Shown here in pieces: positions 17,736 through 26,408 of a stretch of DNA of 64,000 nt (position 1 is the stretch's first letter; each line of letters starts with the position of its first letter). Origin of the DNA: Eoetvoesia sp035555955. GTDB lineage: Bacteria; Pseudomonadota; Gammaproteobacteria; Burkholderiales; Burkholderiaceae_B. The DNA lies in contig NZ_DATMGA010000028.1 in assembly GCF_035555955.1 (NCBI RefSeq), positions 1 through 64,000 of the forward strand, written 5' to 3'. A program made the translations under genes and the position numbers. The notes under the pieces were generated by a model. The model saw only the letters and a list, made by a program, of their open reading frames with translations. It was not told the origin of the DNA and did not search any database.

Positions 17736-18593
17736 ATGCGCATATGGCAGGCCAGTCAGCAGTCGGGAACCTTCCCGGTGTCGCAGGCCGGGTTGTGCGA
17801 ACTGCTGGCGTCGATTACCGACGAAGACCGGGCGCGGCTTCCCAAAGCCACCCTGAACCTCATACGTTCGGAAGTGGACGTGCTCAATTGCGCTTTGTTC
17901 CTGTTGCCCGCCACGGGCCAGCCGTGGCTGCTTGGCCATGCAGAGGCCGCGGGCATGGCCAATTCCGCTCCCGCCTGGGGAGCCTATGTCGACCGGCATT
18001 ACCAGCGCGACATCGCCCTGCAGGAAGTGCTGCGCAGCCGCGCAGCCAACCCTTCCGCGCATTCCACCATTCTGCTGCACCAGGATGCCGACGACATCAT
18101 CGACCCCGCCTACCGCACCATCTACAACAGTACCGGCACGGCGCAGCGCTTTGCCATATTCCGCCAGTTGAAAGGCAATCACAATCTGCTGATCGGCATT
18201 TACCGTTCGGCCACGGCGCGGGCGTTTTCCCGGTCCGACCTGCACTACCTGGAGCTGCTGTCCGCCTGCTTGAGCGAAGCCGCCGTGCAGCGCTACCGCA
18301 TCATGCCGCCCACGCTGGCGCTTAGCGCCGACAAGCTCAATGCCCTGCAGGCCCAACTGGAAACCAAGCTCAGCAAGCGGGAATACGACCTCATTCTGAA
18401 CATCGTCCGGGGCATGACCCTGCCGGCCGCCGCCAGGGCCATGGGCATACAGCCAGCCTCGGCCATCACTTACCGCAATCGGGGATTCGCCAAGCTCAAT
18501 ATCCGCACGCAGCAGGAACTGTTTTCCAAGCTCATGGAATACCCTGGGAATGCGCCATTGCTGGCAGGTGTATCGCCGTATCCGGTGCCGTAG
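17736..18593 (+). CDS. LuxR-family helix-turn-helix regulator
   Basis: A 285-residue protein with a C-terminal LuxR/FixJ-type HTH near residues 213-270 (LSKREYDLILNIVRGMTLP, then ITYRNRGFAKLNIRTQQELF). The N-terminal 200 residues have no domain I can name with confidence; a GAF/PAS-like sensory fold is plausible. The ATG at 17736 follows CGGAGG at a good distance, and the longer frame is discounted. It is divergent from the Rieske oxygenase, with 169 bases between the starts, so it is the obvious candidate regulator of that gene and its binding protein. Confidence 0.82.
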   Translation: MRIWQASQQSGTFPVSQAGLCELLASITDEDRARLPKATLNLIRSEVDVLNCALFLLPATGQPWLLGHAEAAGMANSAPAWGAYVDRHYQRDIALQEVLRSRAANPSAHSTILLHQDADDIIDPAYRTIYNSTGTAQRFAIFRQLKGNHNLLIGIYRSATARAFSRSDLHYLELLSACLSEAAVQRYRIMPPTLALSADKLNALQAQLETKLSKREYDLILNIVRGMTLPAAARAMGIQPASAITYRNRGFAKLNIRTQQELFSKLMEYPGNAPLLAGVSPYPVP

Positions 18594-18746
18594 CTGTTCC
18601 AGCCATTATTCCGCCACCAGATTGCCTGGCGTGCCTGCTGCGCTCGGGGGGATAACGCTTGGCTTCTTTGGGATGCATCGACCCGGTGCCAAGACGAATG
18701 ATGTCGGCTAACATTACGCATCGTTCCATTTCAAGCGCCACCATCC

Positions 18747-20006
18747 ATGACAACAATCGCTGCACACTCCAAGCCAGACCATTTTCTGGGGGCTGTGGTT
18801 TCATTGGGGGTTTTCCTGTTTTTTGCCGGCATGATCTCGGTGCCGGTCGGGTATACGGCGGGCGCCGTGGTGCTGCTGCTGGCGGCGCTGTATTGCCTGG
18901 CGCGCTATTCCGTGCCGGTGCTGTCCCGGCAGGACAAAACCCTGGTCTGGCTGCTGGCGGCCGTGTTCGGCATCGGGTTGTTCAGCTTTCTGTATCATGG
19001 CAATGCGGTGCGCAGCATCGATCTGCCCAGCCGCTACCTGCTGGCGGCAATCATTCTCTTGATGCTGCTCGAGCATCCGCCCAAGCTGCCGTGGCTGTGG
19101 GCGGGGTTCGCCGTGGGGGCTGTTTCCGGCGCGGCGGTGGCCGCATGGCAAACAGTCGGCGAAAGCTTCGGGCGCGCCGTGGGCTTTACCGGGGTCATTC
19201 AATTCGGCGACTTGGGCCTTATGCTGGGGGTGTTTTGCGCCGCCGGCATCTTCTGGGCCAATATGCAGCCGCAGTCACGGCGCTGGGCATGGCGCTGCGT
19301 ACTGGGTCTGGGCGTGTTGGGCGGCGTCTACGCTTCGCTGGCCTCGGGCAGCCGGGGCGGCTGGATCGCCCTGCCCGTGGTGGTGCTTATTTTCGTGGCG
19401 GCATTCATCAATTCGCGCAACGTGAAGCCGGCAATCGTTACCCTGGTGGTGCTGGCCGTGGCGGCCGCGGCAGTGGCGATCAGCGTTCCCACCATCAAGC
19501 ATCGGTACGACCGCGCGCTGCTTGACGTGCAGCAGTACGAGCAAGGCAATGCCGACACTTCCATCGGGGCGCGCTTCGCCATTTGGCGCGCCGCGGCGGG
19601 GATGATCGCCAAAAAGCCCCTGGCAGGGTGGAGCGACGCCGACTACCGCGCCGAGCGCGAGCGCCTGGTTGCCAGCAAAGAAGCCCCGCCCGTTATTTTG
19701 ATTCTGGCCAATACGCATAACAACTACCTGGAGTTGTGGGTCTTCCAGGGTGTGTTCGCGGTATTGATCGTTCTGGCGCTGCTGGTGACGTCGTTTGTTT
19801 CCTTTGCCCGCCGCCTAAGGTCACCGCAGCGAGACATACAGGCGCTGGCCGTGTGCGGCGCCACGCTCGTCGCCGCCTACGCCATTTTCAGCATGTCGCA
19901 AATAATGCTTGGCCGCAACAATACCTTGCTGTTCTTCTTGATTGCCTTGGTGTGCTTGTGGGGCGCCATGCGTAAACTGGAGAAGAGTGCGTGCGATCTT
20001 CCTTGA
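18747..20006 (+). CDS. O-antigen ligase/polymerase family membrane protein
   Basis: A 419-residue inner-membrane protein with about 11-12 hydrophobic segments and the Wzy_C/O-antigen ligase region: SRGGWIALPVVVLIF near residue 210, a periplasmic loop from about 240 to 320, and HNNYLELWVFQGVFAV near 330. Such proteins either transfer O-antigen from undecaprenyl diphosphate to lipid A-core (WaaL) or polymerise repeat units. The family members are hard to separate by eye; the H-N-N-Y-L-E motif is found in WaaL and related ligases. It marks the left end of the polysaccharide region and overlaps gtrA by 16 bases. Confidence 0.82.
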   Translation: MTTIAAHSKPDHFLGAVVSLGVFLFFAGMISVPVGYTAGAVVLLLAALYCLARYSVPVLSRQDKTLVWLLAAVFGIGLFSFLYHGNAVRSIDLPSRYLLAAIILLMLLEHPPKLPWLWAGFAVGAVSGAAVAAWQTVGESFGRAVGFTGVIQFGDLGLMLGVFCAAGIFWANMQPQSRRWAWRCVLGLGVLGGVYASLASGSRGGWIALPVVVLIFVAAFINSRNVKPAIVTLVVLAVAAAAVAISVPTIKHRYDRALLDVQQYEQGNADTSIGARFAIWRAAAGMIAKKPLAGWSDADYRAERERLVASKEAPPVILILANTHNNYLELWVFQGVFAVLIVLALLVTSFVSFARRLRSPQRDIQALAVCGATLVAAYAIFSMSQIMLGRNNTLLFFLIALVCLWGAMRKLEKSACDLP

Positions 20007-20392
20007 TTCAATTGTTTCTGTTTGCCATTTCCGGTGTGTTCGGTTTCGTGGTCGACACGGCGGTGCTATATGCCCTGGCGCCGCTGATGGGCCCGTTTTA
20101 TGCCCGCATCCTGTCGTTCCTGGCCGCGGTATTCACAACCTGGTTGGTCAACCGCACACTCGCGTTCCGCAACCGTACTTCGGAACTCTCGAAAAAATCG
20201 GAATTCACCCGCTACCTGCTGCTGATGCTCATAGGCGGCCTTATCAACTACGCCGCCTACAGCGCTTTGGTGGTCTATTCGCCGCTGGTGCGGCACTACC
20301 TGGTGCTGGGCGTGGCCGCCGGCAGCCTGGCCGGCATGGTGGTGAACTACCTGTCGTCGCGATTCCTGATTTATCGGTTTCCGTCTTCGTAA
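19991..20392 (+). CDS. GtrA-family membrane protein
   Basis: A 133-residue protein with four hydrophobic helices of the GtrA/DPMS family, thought to move or position polyprenyl-phosphate sugars in the inner membrane. Typical features are FAISGVFGFVVDTAVLYAL, an arginine-rich loop NRTLAFRNR, and NYLSSRFLIYRF at the end. It begins with GTG inside the end of the preceding ligase gene, 16 bases of overlap, so translation is coupled. A strong hairpin lies just downstream. A second GtrA gene is at 44993-45394. Confidence 0.85.
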   Translation: MRSSLIQLFLFAISGVFGFVVDTAVLYALAPLMGPFYARILSFLAAVFTTWLVNRTLAFRNRTSELSKKSEFTRYLLLMLIGGLINYAAYSALVVYSPLVRHYLVLGVAAGSLAGMVVNYLSSRFLIYRFPSS

Positions 20393-20409
20393 GCGGTTTT
20401 ACCAAGCAG

Positions 20410-20458
20410 AAATGCCAAACCGGCGGCTGAATTTGCTTCAGTCGCCGGTTTGGCATTT
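20410..20458. terminator. Long hairpin downstream of gtrA
   Basis: A 22-base stem (20410-20431 with 20437-20458) and a five-base loop; the arms differ by one G-U pair. It follows the gtrA stop by 17 bases and is the most stable hairpin noticed by eye in the window. There is no strong run of T after it, so it may act as a terminator or mRNA-stabilising structure. Confidence 0.6.
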
Positions 20459-20595
20459 CATGAATCACCGGGAGGTATCCCGGTTTGGAGCCAGCGTGCT
20501 GCAGGTCACCCGAAACACAACCCTACGAAAGCAAATTGGGTGACCCCTGGCGGGCCTAGCTGGCTGTGGATTGCCCGCTTCAGGGCAAAAACTGA

Positions 20596-20856
20596 TCAGT
20601 TTTGCGCAGTTTTGGTGTGCAATGCGCGAAGCTGTTCGAACTTGGCCATGCGTTGCTGGTATTCAGCGCCATTCACGTCCTTGACCAGGGCGGCGTAGGT
20701 TTGCTCATCGAAGCCGGCGGCGCGCCAGTCGGCCAATTCGCTTTGGGTTTGCGCAAAAGTGGAATCGACTTGAGCGGAACCTTGAGCTTGAGCAGCCATG
20801 GGGCCGGCAGCCATAAGACCAAGAGCCAGGGCGTATGCGGAGAGAGTTGCTTTCAT
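20596..20856 (-). CDS. Small secreted protein, hypothetical
   Basis: An 86-residue protein with a Sec signal: KATLSAYALALGLMAAGPMAAQAQ, given here only as residues 2-25, with cleavage near Ala24-Gln25. The mature part (about 61 residues) is polar and helical (ADWRAAGFDEQTYAALVKDV, MAKFEQLRALHT). It resembles the small periplasmic DUF4148-like proteins common in Burkholderiales, but I cannot confirm the family. It reads away from the preceding gtrA hairpin and has no partner gene. Function unknown. Confidence 0.65.
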   Translation of the reverse strand: MKATLSAYALALGLMAAGPMAAQAQGSAQVDSTFAQTQSELADWRAAGFDEQTYAALVKDVNGAEYQQRMAKFEQLRALHTKTAQN

Positions 20857-21091
20857 GATGCTTTCCTTTTAACTGTGGATAACGTAACGTAAAAGGGACA
20901 AGCCTGGCTTTTGGCCGGGCTGGTAAGGCGGGGGATCCTGTATCGGGTACTGCGTCTTACTTCCCATGAGTGAAATTCTACGGCTAGGGTTTTCCCTTAG
21001 GTAGCCCATAAAAAGCAAATTTAAGTTCCGATAAGTGGAATCATGAAGTGTGGCAAGCACAGCCGGCGTTTGGGCGGGGGGCTCGACGTGT

Positions 21092-21412
21092 TCAGCGTTT
21101 CAACAACCGTCTTGTCAGCAACGTTCGTAAGTCCTTGCGCGTATCGCAGACGATGTGAACATAAAGTACGTCGCCTTGCACTTCATAGATGATGCGGTTC
21201 ATGCCTGAAAGCGCTTGCCGGTATTGAGATAGCCCCAATTCAGCGAGTTCAGGCGGGGTGTGGCCGTGAAGTGGAAAAGCTATCGTGTTGCGTACTGTGG
21301 ACTTGATACCCGTGTAGGTTTCCTGCCACGTAGCCTTGCCAAAGACCCGAGTTACGTACTGACGCAGTTCCCTGATGTCGGCCTGGGCCTCGTCAAGCAA
21401 TACTGCTTTCAC
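21092..21412 (-). CDS. RelE/ParE-family toxin
   Basis: A 106-residue toxin. The family pattern is visible: LLDEAQADIRELRQYVTRVFG at the start, LSQYRQALSGMNRIIYEVQGD in the middle, and VYVHIVCDTRKDLRTLL-like strands at the end (VHIVCDTRKDL). It overlaps the upstream antitoxin gene by four bases. The target could be the ribosome (RelE) or gyrase (ParE); the sequence does not decide. It is the first of four toxin-antitoxin operons inside the polysaccharide region. Confidence 0.88.
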   Translation of the reverse strand: MKAVLLDEAQADIRELRQYVTRVFGKATWQETYTGIKSTVRNTIAFPLHGHTPPELAELGLSQYRQALSGMNRIIYEVQGDVLYVHIVCDTRKDLRTLLTRRLLKR

Positions 21413-21681
21413 GACAGGTCGTCCTTGTCCAACTCAGCAAAGAACTCCTCTGCATCACGGTAGTGGCCTTGCTCGATGTCTCGTTGACCCATTGCCAGTA
21501 TTTTCAGGAGCGCCAGTGTCTGCTCTTTCTGCTCGTAGCTGCTTACGTCCATGACGACCAGGCGAGCCTCGCCGTTCTGGGTAATGAGCATGGGTTCGCC
21601 GGTCTCAGTAACGTCTTTGGCAATTTCGGCGGCATGGCTTTTCAGGTAGCTGATAGGCCGGACGTGGGTGGCGAGCTTCAT
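21409..21681 (-). CDS. Phd/YefM-family antitoxin
   Basis: A 90-residue antitoxin with the Phd/YefM N-terminal DNA-binding fold: VRPISYLKSHAAEIAKDV, then EPMLITQNGEARLVVMDVSSYE. The acidic C-terminus (EEFFAELDKDDL) should wrap the toxin. Antitoxin comes before toxin, and the two overlap by four bases (ATGA). It is expected to repress its own promoter together with the toxin. Confidence 0.9.
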   Translation of the reverse strand: MKLATHVRPISYLKSHAAEIAKDVTETGEPMLITQNGEARLVVMDVSSYEQKEQTLALLKILAMGQRDIEQGHYRDAEEFFAELDKDDLS

Positions 21682-21821
21682 GGCGAATTCCTAGTGAATA
21701 TCGTGGAAGGGAAAAATATAGACTGAATTTAGCCCTATAGCCGGATTTTCACAAATCGCTCTTTGCAAGCCACATATGTATTGCCCCTTTCCACTGGCTG
21801 GAAGGTGGCAGCGTAGCGGGC

Positions 21822-22130
21822 TTAGGCAGGGTGCTCAGCCTTGACGACGAGGCGCACGCCCAGCGCCTTGCATACCTTGGCGATAGTGTCGAAGCGCGGG
21901 CTGGCGTCGGCACGCAGGGCCTTGTAGAGGGATTCCCGGCCAATACCGGCGGCCTCGGCGATCTGCGCCATACCACGCGCACGCGCCGCGACGCCTAGTG
22001 CCTGGGCAAGTTCGCCAGTGTCCCCTTCCTCGATGACTTGCGTCAGGTAGGCCGCAATGTCCTCGCCATCCCGCAGGTAGCGGGCGGGGTCGAAGTCAGG
22101 CAGGTTATTAACCTTGATGCGTTTGCTCAT
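21822..22130 (-). CDS. HI1420-family addiction-module antitoxin
   Basis: A 102-residue helix-turn-helix protein of the HI1420 group. It has the typical LRDGEDIAAYLTQVIEEGD followed by the HTH (GMAQIAEAAGIGRESLYKAL) and SPRFDTIAKVCKALGVRLVV. It overlaps the 3' end of the toxin gene by 23 bases, so it is the second gene of a toxin-first pair. It should neutralise the toxin and bind the promoter palindrome at 22454-22471. Confidence 0.9.
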   Translation of the reverse strand: MSKRIKVNNLPDFDPARYLRDGEDIAAYLTQVIEEGDTGELAQALGVAARARGMAQIAEAAGIGRESLYKALRADASPRFDTIAKVCKALGVRLVVKAEHPA

Positions 22131-22446
22131 CTGGTTTCTCCGGTTCGTCCTTATTGCCTAGTTGCGCGGCCAGTTTCTTGGCATGTTTGATATCGCGGCT
22201 TTGTGTGTCTTTGGTGCCGCCGCCCAGCATCAGGATCAGTACGCCATCCTGTTCAACGTAGTACATGCGCCAGCCCGGGCCGAAGAACTCGCGCATTTCG
22301 TTCACGCCTTCGCCAACGGGTTCCACATCACCCAACAAGCCCCGCTCCACCTTCTCAAGTCGTCGGACGAGCCGGGCGCGCGTGGCGTGGTCTTTCAGGC
22401 TATCAAACCAAGCATCGAACTCCGGTAGAGTCTTTATCCTATACAC
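22108..22446 (-). CDS. HI1419/RelE-family toxin (phage Gp49-like)
   Basis: A 112-residue toxin of the HI1419 (RelE/ParE, Gp49-like) family. Recognisable parts are EFDAWFDSLKDHATRARLVRR, the segment VEPVGEGVNEMREFFGPGWR and VLILMLGGGTKDTQSRDI, which are close to the family consensus. The final 20 residues are charged and extend past the usual end. It is the first gene of the pair, preceded by a consensus-like promoter. Confidence 0.9.
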   Translation of the reverse strand: MYRIKTLPEFDAWFDSLKDHATRARLVRRLEKVERGLLGDVEPVGEGVNEMREFFGPGWRMYYVEQDGVLILMLGGGTKDTQSRDIKHAKKLAAQLGNKDEPEKPDEQTHQG

Positions 22447-22451
22447 GGTTA

Positions 22452-22480
22452 AATGTATTCGTTCGGATACATTATGTCAA
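22452..22480 (-). promoter_or_regulatory. Promoter of the HI1419/HI1420 toxin-antitoxin operon with internal palindrome
   Basis: Read on the minus strand, a perfect -35 TTGACA (22480-22475) and a -10 TACATT (22457-22452) are 17 bases apart. The spacer contains TGTATTCG/CGGATACA (22454-22461 and 22464-22471), a one-mismatch palindrome, as expected for autorepression. The toxin start codon lies just downstream at 22446. Confidence 0.7.
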
Positions 22481-22743
22481 GCGTGAATTAATTGGCTTCA
22501 GGCGTCTGCAACTTTTCACCGGAATGAGGGAGGTGTGTGCACGCATAGTGTTCTCCTAGTGATGAGCCTGCGTATCGCAATGCGAACGTCATTGGAAGGC
22601 ACAGGCTAGTGGCTAGGGATGCAGGCTATCAGAAGGTAGCCCCACAGTCGGTAGTCTCGGGACATTTTTGCGTCCATTGTCGCCGCTAGGTTAGGCGCTG
22701 GGCGCTATGAAAGGGCAGCCCATTGCAATGGGAGAGTTCACAC

Positions 22744-23703
22744 CTACCCCCTCCGATGCACTCCCAAATAGTGCAACTCCGCCCTCTTCCTCTCATGGTG
22801 CGCAATCGAATCCAGTATCACCCCAATCGCCAATAACAGCACCGCTACGGTCTCCAGTGCCGCGGCCAGAATCGCCAAGGGCACATGGGTGATATAGCGC
22901 GTGGTGAACCAGTCGTCGAAGACGGGGATGGCGGCGATGAGGCCGGCGATGGCGAAGAGGGCGCAGAAGGCCATGAAGAAGGCCAGCGGGCGGTAGTAGC
23001 GCAGGATCTGGGCGATGGTGACGATGACGCGGGCGCCGTCGGAGAAGGTGTTCAGCTTGGAGACGCTGCCGGCGGGGCGGTCTTTGTATTCGACGGGAAT
23101 TTCCAGGATGCGCATGCGCCGGTGCAGGGCGTGCAGGGTGACGTCGGTTTCTATTTGGAAGCCTTCGACGAGGATGGGGTAGGTCTTGACGAAGGATCGG
23201 TTGAAGACGCGGTAGCCGCTCATGATGTCCACGAGGTTGGCGCCGAAGAGGCGGTTGACCAGGTTCTGGACAAGTCCGTTGCCGAAGTTGTGCAGGGGGC
23301 GCTTGTTCTCGCTGGCGTAGTGGCCGCCGGAATGGCGGTCGCCGACGACCATGTCGGCCTTGCCCTCGAGCACGGGGCGCAGCAGGTCGTGCACGCGGTC
23401 GGCGGGGTAGGTGAGGTCGGCGTCGGCCAGGACGTAGGCGTCGGCCTCGGTATCGAGGAAGGCGCGGCGCACGGCGTTGCCTTTGCCTTGGCGAGGCTCG
23501 TCGATGACTTCGCCGGCAATATTCAGCCGGGCCAGGGTGTCGGCGGCGATCTGGTGGGTGGCGTCCCGGGAGTTGTTGTTGACGACAACGATGCGGGCCT
23601 GCGGCAGTTGGGCGTGAAACGCTTGGATGGTGGCCGCGATGGTGAGTTCTTCGTTATAGGCGGGCAGGATGACCGCAATGCTGGGTGTGTTCGTGGTTGT
23701 CAT
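22744..23703 (-). CDS. GT2-family glycosyltransferase (polyprenyl-phosphate sugar synthase-like)
   Basis: A 319-residue inverting glycosyltransferase, DPM1/GtrB-like. The fold starts with IAVILPAYNEELTIAATI (9-26). The divalent-metal DxD is in VLADADLTYPADR near residue 100, and the acceptor region is HRRMRILEIPVEYKDRP. Two C-terminal helices (FFMAFCALFAIAGLIAAI and LAALETVAVLLLAIGVIL, written as positions about 240-258 and 275-300) anchor it. Such enzymes load a sugar on undecaprenyl or dolichol-type phosphate for GT-C enzymes. The divergent GT-C-like gene at 23900 is a natural partner. The sugar is unknown. The ATG at 23703 is chosen over an upstream start. Confidence 0.87.
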   Translation of the reverse strand: MTTTNTPSIAVILPAYNEELTIAATIQAFHAQLPQARIVVVNNNSRDATHQIAADTLARLNIAGEVIDEPRQGKGNAVRRAFLDTEADAYVLADADLTYPADRVHDLLRPVLEGKADMVVGDRHSGGHYASENKRPLHNFGNGLVQNLVNRLFGANLVDIMSGYRVFNRSFVKTYPILVEGFQIETDVTLHALHRRMRILEIPVEYKDRPAGSVSKLNTFSDGARVIVTIAQILRYYRPLAFFMAFCALFAIAGLIAAIPVFDDWFTTRYITHVPLAILAAALETVAVLLLAIGVILDSIAHHERKRAELHYLGVHRRG

Positions 23704-23899
23704 GTTGGGCGAAATCAGGCGAAATGAAGAACTCCGGCCCAATACAGGGGCGTCTTCGGCGCCGTATCGATATGGCCTCGCTTGACCTCGGCCTGAAGGC
23801 CGGGGCTTGCGCTTTGGCGTGTGGTCACGGCTCCGTCATCACGGTTCTATAGGGCGTTTGCTAGAATTGTAGCCTTTCCTTTTCCTCTTCCCCCGGCCA

Positions 23900-25747
23900 A
23901 TGTTTCCCGAGCTGTTCAAGGTTCTTGCCGCCATGGCGCTGTTCGTGCTGCATTGCTCCGCGCTGGGTGGGGCGCTGTTGCCATCGGCGTTGCGGGCGCG
24001 CTCGGTTGAGTGGGGCGGCAATGGCTGCCTGAAGTGGTTCTTTGCCCTGTGCCTGGGCATGCTGGTCAATATTGCCATGTTGTTCGCACTGGGCATGGCG
24101 GGGTATTTGAGCAAGCCGGCGGTGTTGGCCGTGGCGCTGGCCGCTGTTGTGGCGGCCTTGCCGCGACTCCACCGGCAGTTTCACGCCCCTCCTCATTCAC
24201 CAATCCCCAGTGTTACACCAAGCTCCAACCCAAACTCACCGGATCCGAGCCTTAAGGCCACGCGAATCGCGACCTGGGTGGCGCTGGCCCTGCTGTTCTT
24301 CCTGTCCGTCGTCGTGGCCTTCCACCCACCGGGGCATTGGGACGACACCATGTACCAGTTGCCCTTGGCGCGGGGCTATGTTCAGCATCAAGCCATTGTC
24401 CTGAACGAATACCTGCGGTTTCCCCTGTTCCCCCAGAACGTCAACCTGCTGTTCGCGCTGGGCTTGATGTTTGGCGGCGATGTGCTGGCGCAGGCGTTTT
24501 CCTCGTTGCCGATCTTTGTGATGGGGCTGGGGCTGGTTGGCGTGTCGATTCGCCTGTTGGCTTCCCCAAATGTGGGCATTCTGGCGGCGGCCGGGCTGTT
24601 CATGATAGGGCCCATCAAGCGCACCCTGGGCTATGCGTATATTGACAACGGCCTGGGCATGTTCTGCTGGGCGGCCATTGTTGCGATGATGCTGTGGTCG
24701 AAAGAAGACCAGGCAAAGCGGTCGTGGCATTGGGTGATTCTGGCGGGCCTGATGGCCGGGGGCGCGGCGGGCAGCAAGTATTTCGGCGTGGTGCTGGCCG
24801 CCATTCTGGGTGCGTATTTGCTGCTGGCGCGGCGTGACTGGAAGGCTTGCCTTGTTTATGGTTGCTCGGTGCTGGCGGCAGGCTGCTGGTGGTATGTGCG
24901 AAGCTTTGTGATTTCCGGCGACCCGATCCATCCGGCGGGAGGCGGCCTGTTCGGCTATTATCTGTGGGACGCCGGCGACTTGCTGCTGCAGACCCAAGAG
25001 CAGGCCATGCATGGCGCATCGCACAACCCTCTGTATATCTGGGCGGCGCTTAAAGACGCGCATGTGACGGTATGGGCGCTGGCCCTGCTGGGGTTGCTGC
25101 TGACCAAAGTGCCCAAGCCCATCCGCGTATTGCAGGCCGTATTCGTGGCCTATTTCCTGTTCTGGTTCTATGTGACCCAGGTGTGGCGCTACTTGGCGCC
25201 TGTTTATGCGGTGGCGACGTTCCTGTCTTGCTATACGCTTTACCGCTGGTACGCATGGGCTTCCAGGTTCTTCAAACGGATTCATCCTGATGCGGCTCGT
25301 GCCAAGGCATTGACGGCAGCCTTGTTGACCGTGTTGCTGGCGGTGTATGCCGTCGACCGCTTCCAGGCCTATAAAGGGCAAATGGAAAACTGGGACTCCA
25401 TTCTGGAACAGGATCCCGGCTACCGCCTGTTCCAGGCCGCCAATGCCCATATTCCCGAACTTGGGCCAAAGCTGGTGCAGCTTGGTTTCGAGTATGACGT
25501 CTATTTCTTCAATGGCACGGTCATTGGCGACTGGTTCGGGCCGGGCAGGTATCGCAATCTGCTGGACTGCGTGGGCACCAAGTGCCAGCCCATTGGGCCA
25601 GCGGCCATGTCCAGGTATATGGAGAAGGCGGGAAGCCGGATGCTGGCGGTGTCAACCAAAGAGTACCCGGAGTTCGACGCAAGCAAGTACAAGGGGGCGT
25701 TTACGGTGCTGGCTGAATTCCCGGGAGGAGTGTTGTTAAAGCGATGA
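23900..25747 (+). CDS. GT-C-like multi-spanning membrane glycosyltransferase
   Basis: A 615-residue membrane protein with about 12 helices. The first periplasmic loop carries HPPGHWDDTMYQLPLARGY near residue 140, an Asp-Asp pair like the catalytic acid of GT-C (ArnT/PMT/ALG) enzymes. The C-terminal 140 residues are soluble. Enzymes of this type use a lipid-phosphate sugar as donor on the periplasmic face, so a GtrB-like enzyme (22744-23703) would make the donor. Some family members have no assigned activity. A decayed copy of this gene's 3' end occurs at 36477-36780. Confidence 0.7.
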   Translation: MFPELFKVLAAMALFVLHCSALGGALLPSALRARSVEWGGNGCLKWFFALCLGMLVNIAMLFALGMAGYLSKPAVLAVALAAVVAALPRLHRQFHAPPHSPIPSVTPSSNPNSPDPSLKATRIATWVALALLFFLSVVVAFHPPGHWDDTMYQLPLARGYVQHQAIVLNEYLRFPLFPQNVNLLFALGLMFGGDVLAQAFSSLPIFVMGLGLVGVSIRLLASPNVGILAAAGLFMIGPIKRTLGYAYIDNGLGMFCWAAIVAMMLWSKEDQAKRSWHWVILAGLMAGGAAGSKYFGVVLAAILGAYLLLARRDWKACLVYGCSVLAAGCWWYVRSFVISGDPIHPAGGGLFGYYLWDAGDLLLQTQEQAMHGASHNPLYIWAALKDAHVTVWALALLGLLLTKVPKPIRVLQAVFVAYFLFWFYVTQVWRYLAPVYAVATFLSCYTLYRWYAWASRFFKRIHPDAARAKALTAALLTVLLAVYAVDRFQAYKGQMENWDSILEQDPGYRLFQAANAHIPELGPKLVQLGFEYDVYFFNGTVIGDWFGPGRYRNLLDCVGTKCQPIGPAAMSRYMEKAGSRMLAVSTKEYPEFDASKYKGAFTVLAEFPGGVLLKR

Positions 25748-25811
25748 TTCGCCAAAACTAAAGCGTAGCCACCGCTGTGTCTTTGTCCGGCATTGTTGTG
25801 GCAAGTACAGG

Positions 25812-26390
25812 CTATTCCCGAAACACATCTTCCATGGTCGTAGCATCCAGAATATTCAGCGACCAGGTTTCCAATTGCGCTGAGGTAGCGGCTTTCAGGC
25901 GCTGCTCAGCCTCGTCAGGCAGAGGGCCGAACTTACGGGCAAGCTGACGCTTCAGCAGGACAAGCTCACCTTCTTGTCGTCCCTCGCGCCGCCCTTCCTG
26001 CAACCCTTCCATTTTCCACTGATGTGTCCAGGATCGTGATTGATCTGCCAACATATCGGTAATCTCCAGTAAATCGTCCACGGGCGGCACCTGCACCTGC
26101 GGCAAGGCCCGCGGTAGCAACACGTGGCGGGTCCAGCTTACGAATGCGCGGCGCAGTTCGCGGTATTGCGGCCCTTCGGTACAGTTATACACGGTTTGAA
26201 TGAGATTTTGTGTGGCCTCCAGCCAGGGGCCGCGCACAATGTTGCGGCGGAGAAGCTCCGGCCCTTGGGCCGGGTTCTTCACCTGGAGATCATGGCTCGG
26301 AATGAGGCTATCTTGCTCAAAAACCGTGTAAAAGCGGCGATACGATATGTAGCAAACACTCCGTAACGTCCTATAATCCAACGTTTGGCC
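25812..26390 (-). pseudogene. Truncated Rpn-family nuclease/DUF4351 gene
   Basis: The reading frame encodes the C-terminal part of a recombination-promoting nuclease (Rpn, formerly transposase-31) with the DUF4351 region. Visible landmarks are LRRAFVSWTRHVLLPRALP, then TDMLADQSRSWTHQWKMEGL, the basic repeats EGRREGRQEG, and RQLARKFGPLPDEAEQRLKA near the end. The N-terminal PD-(D/E)XK nuclease domain is missing: upstream of about 26390 the frame runs into the wzx gene on the other strand. The fragment separates the GT-C gene from wzx, whereas at the second copy of this junction (36.7 kb) the two are only a few bases apart. So it is an insertion relic in this copy. Confidence 0.75.
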
Positions 26391-26408
26391 CACGCACAGC
26401 ACCTGAAT

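Noticed and set aside
20504..20545. GGTCACCC and GGGTGACC inverted repeat
   Set aside because: Arms of eight bases with a 26-base spacer and no gene close enough to control; likely chance.
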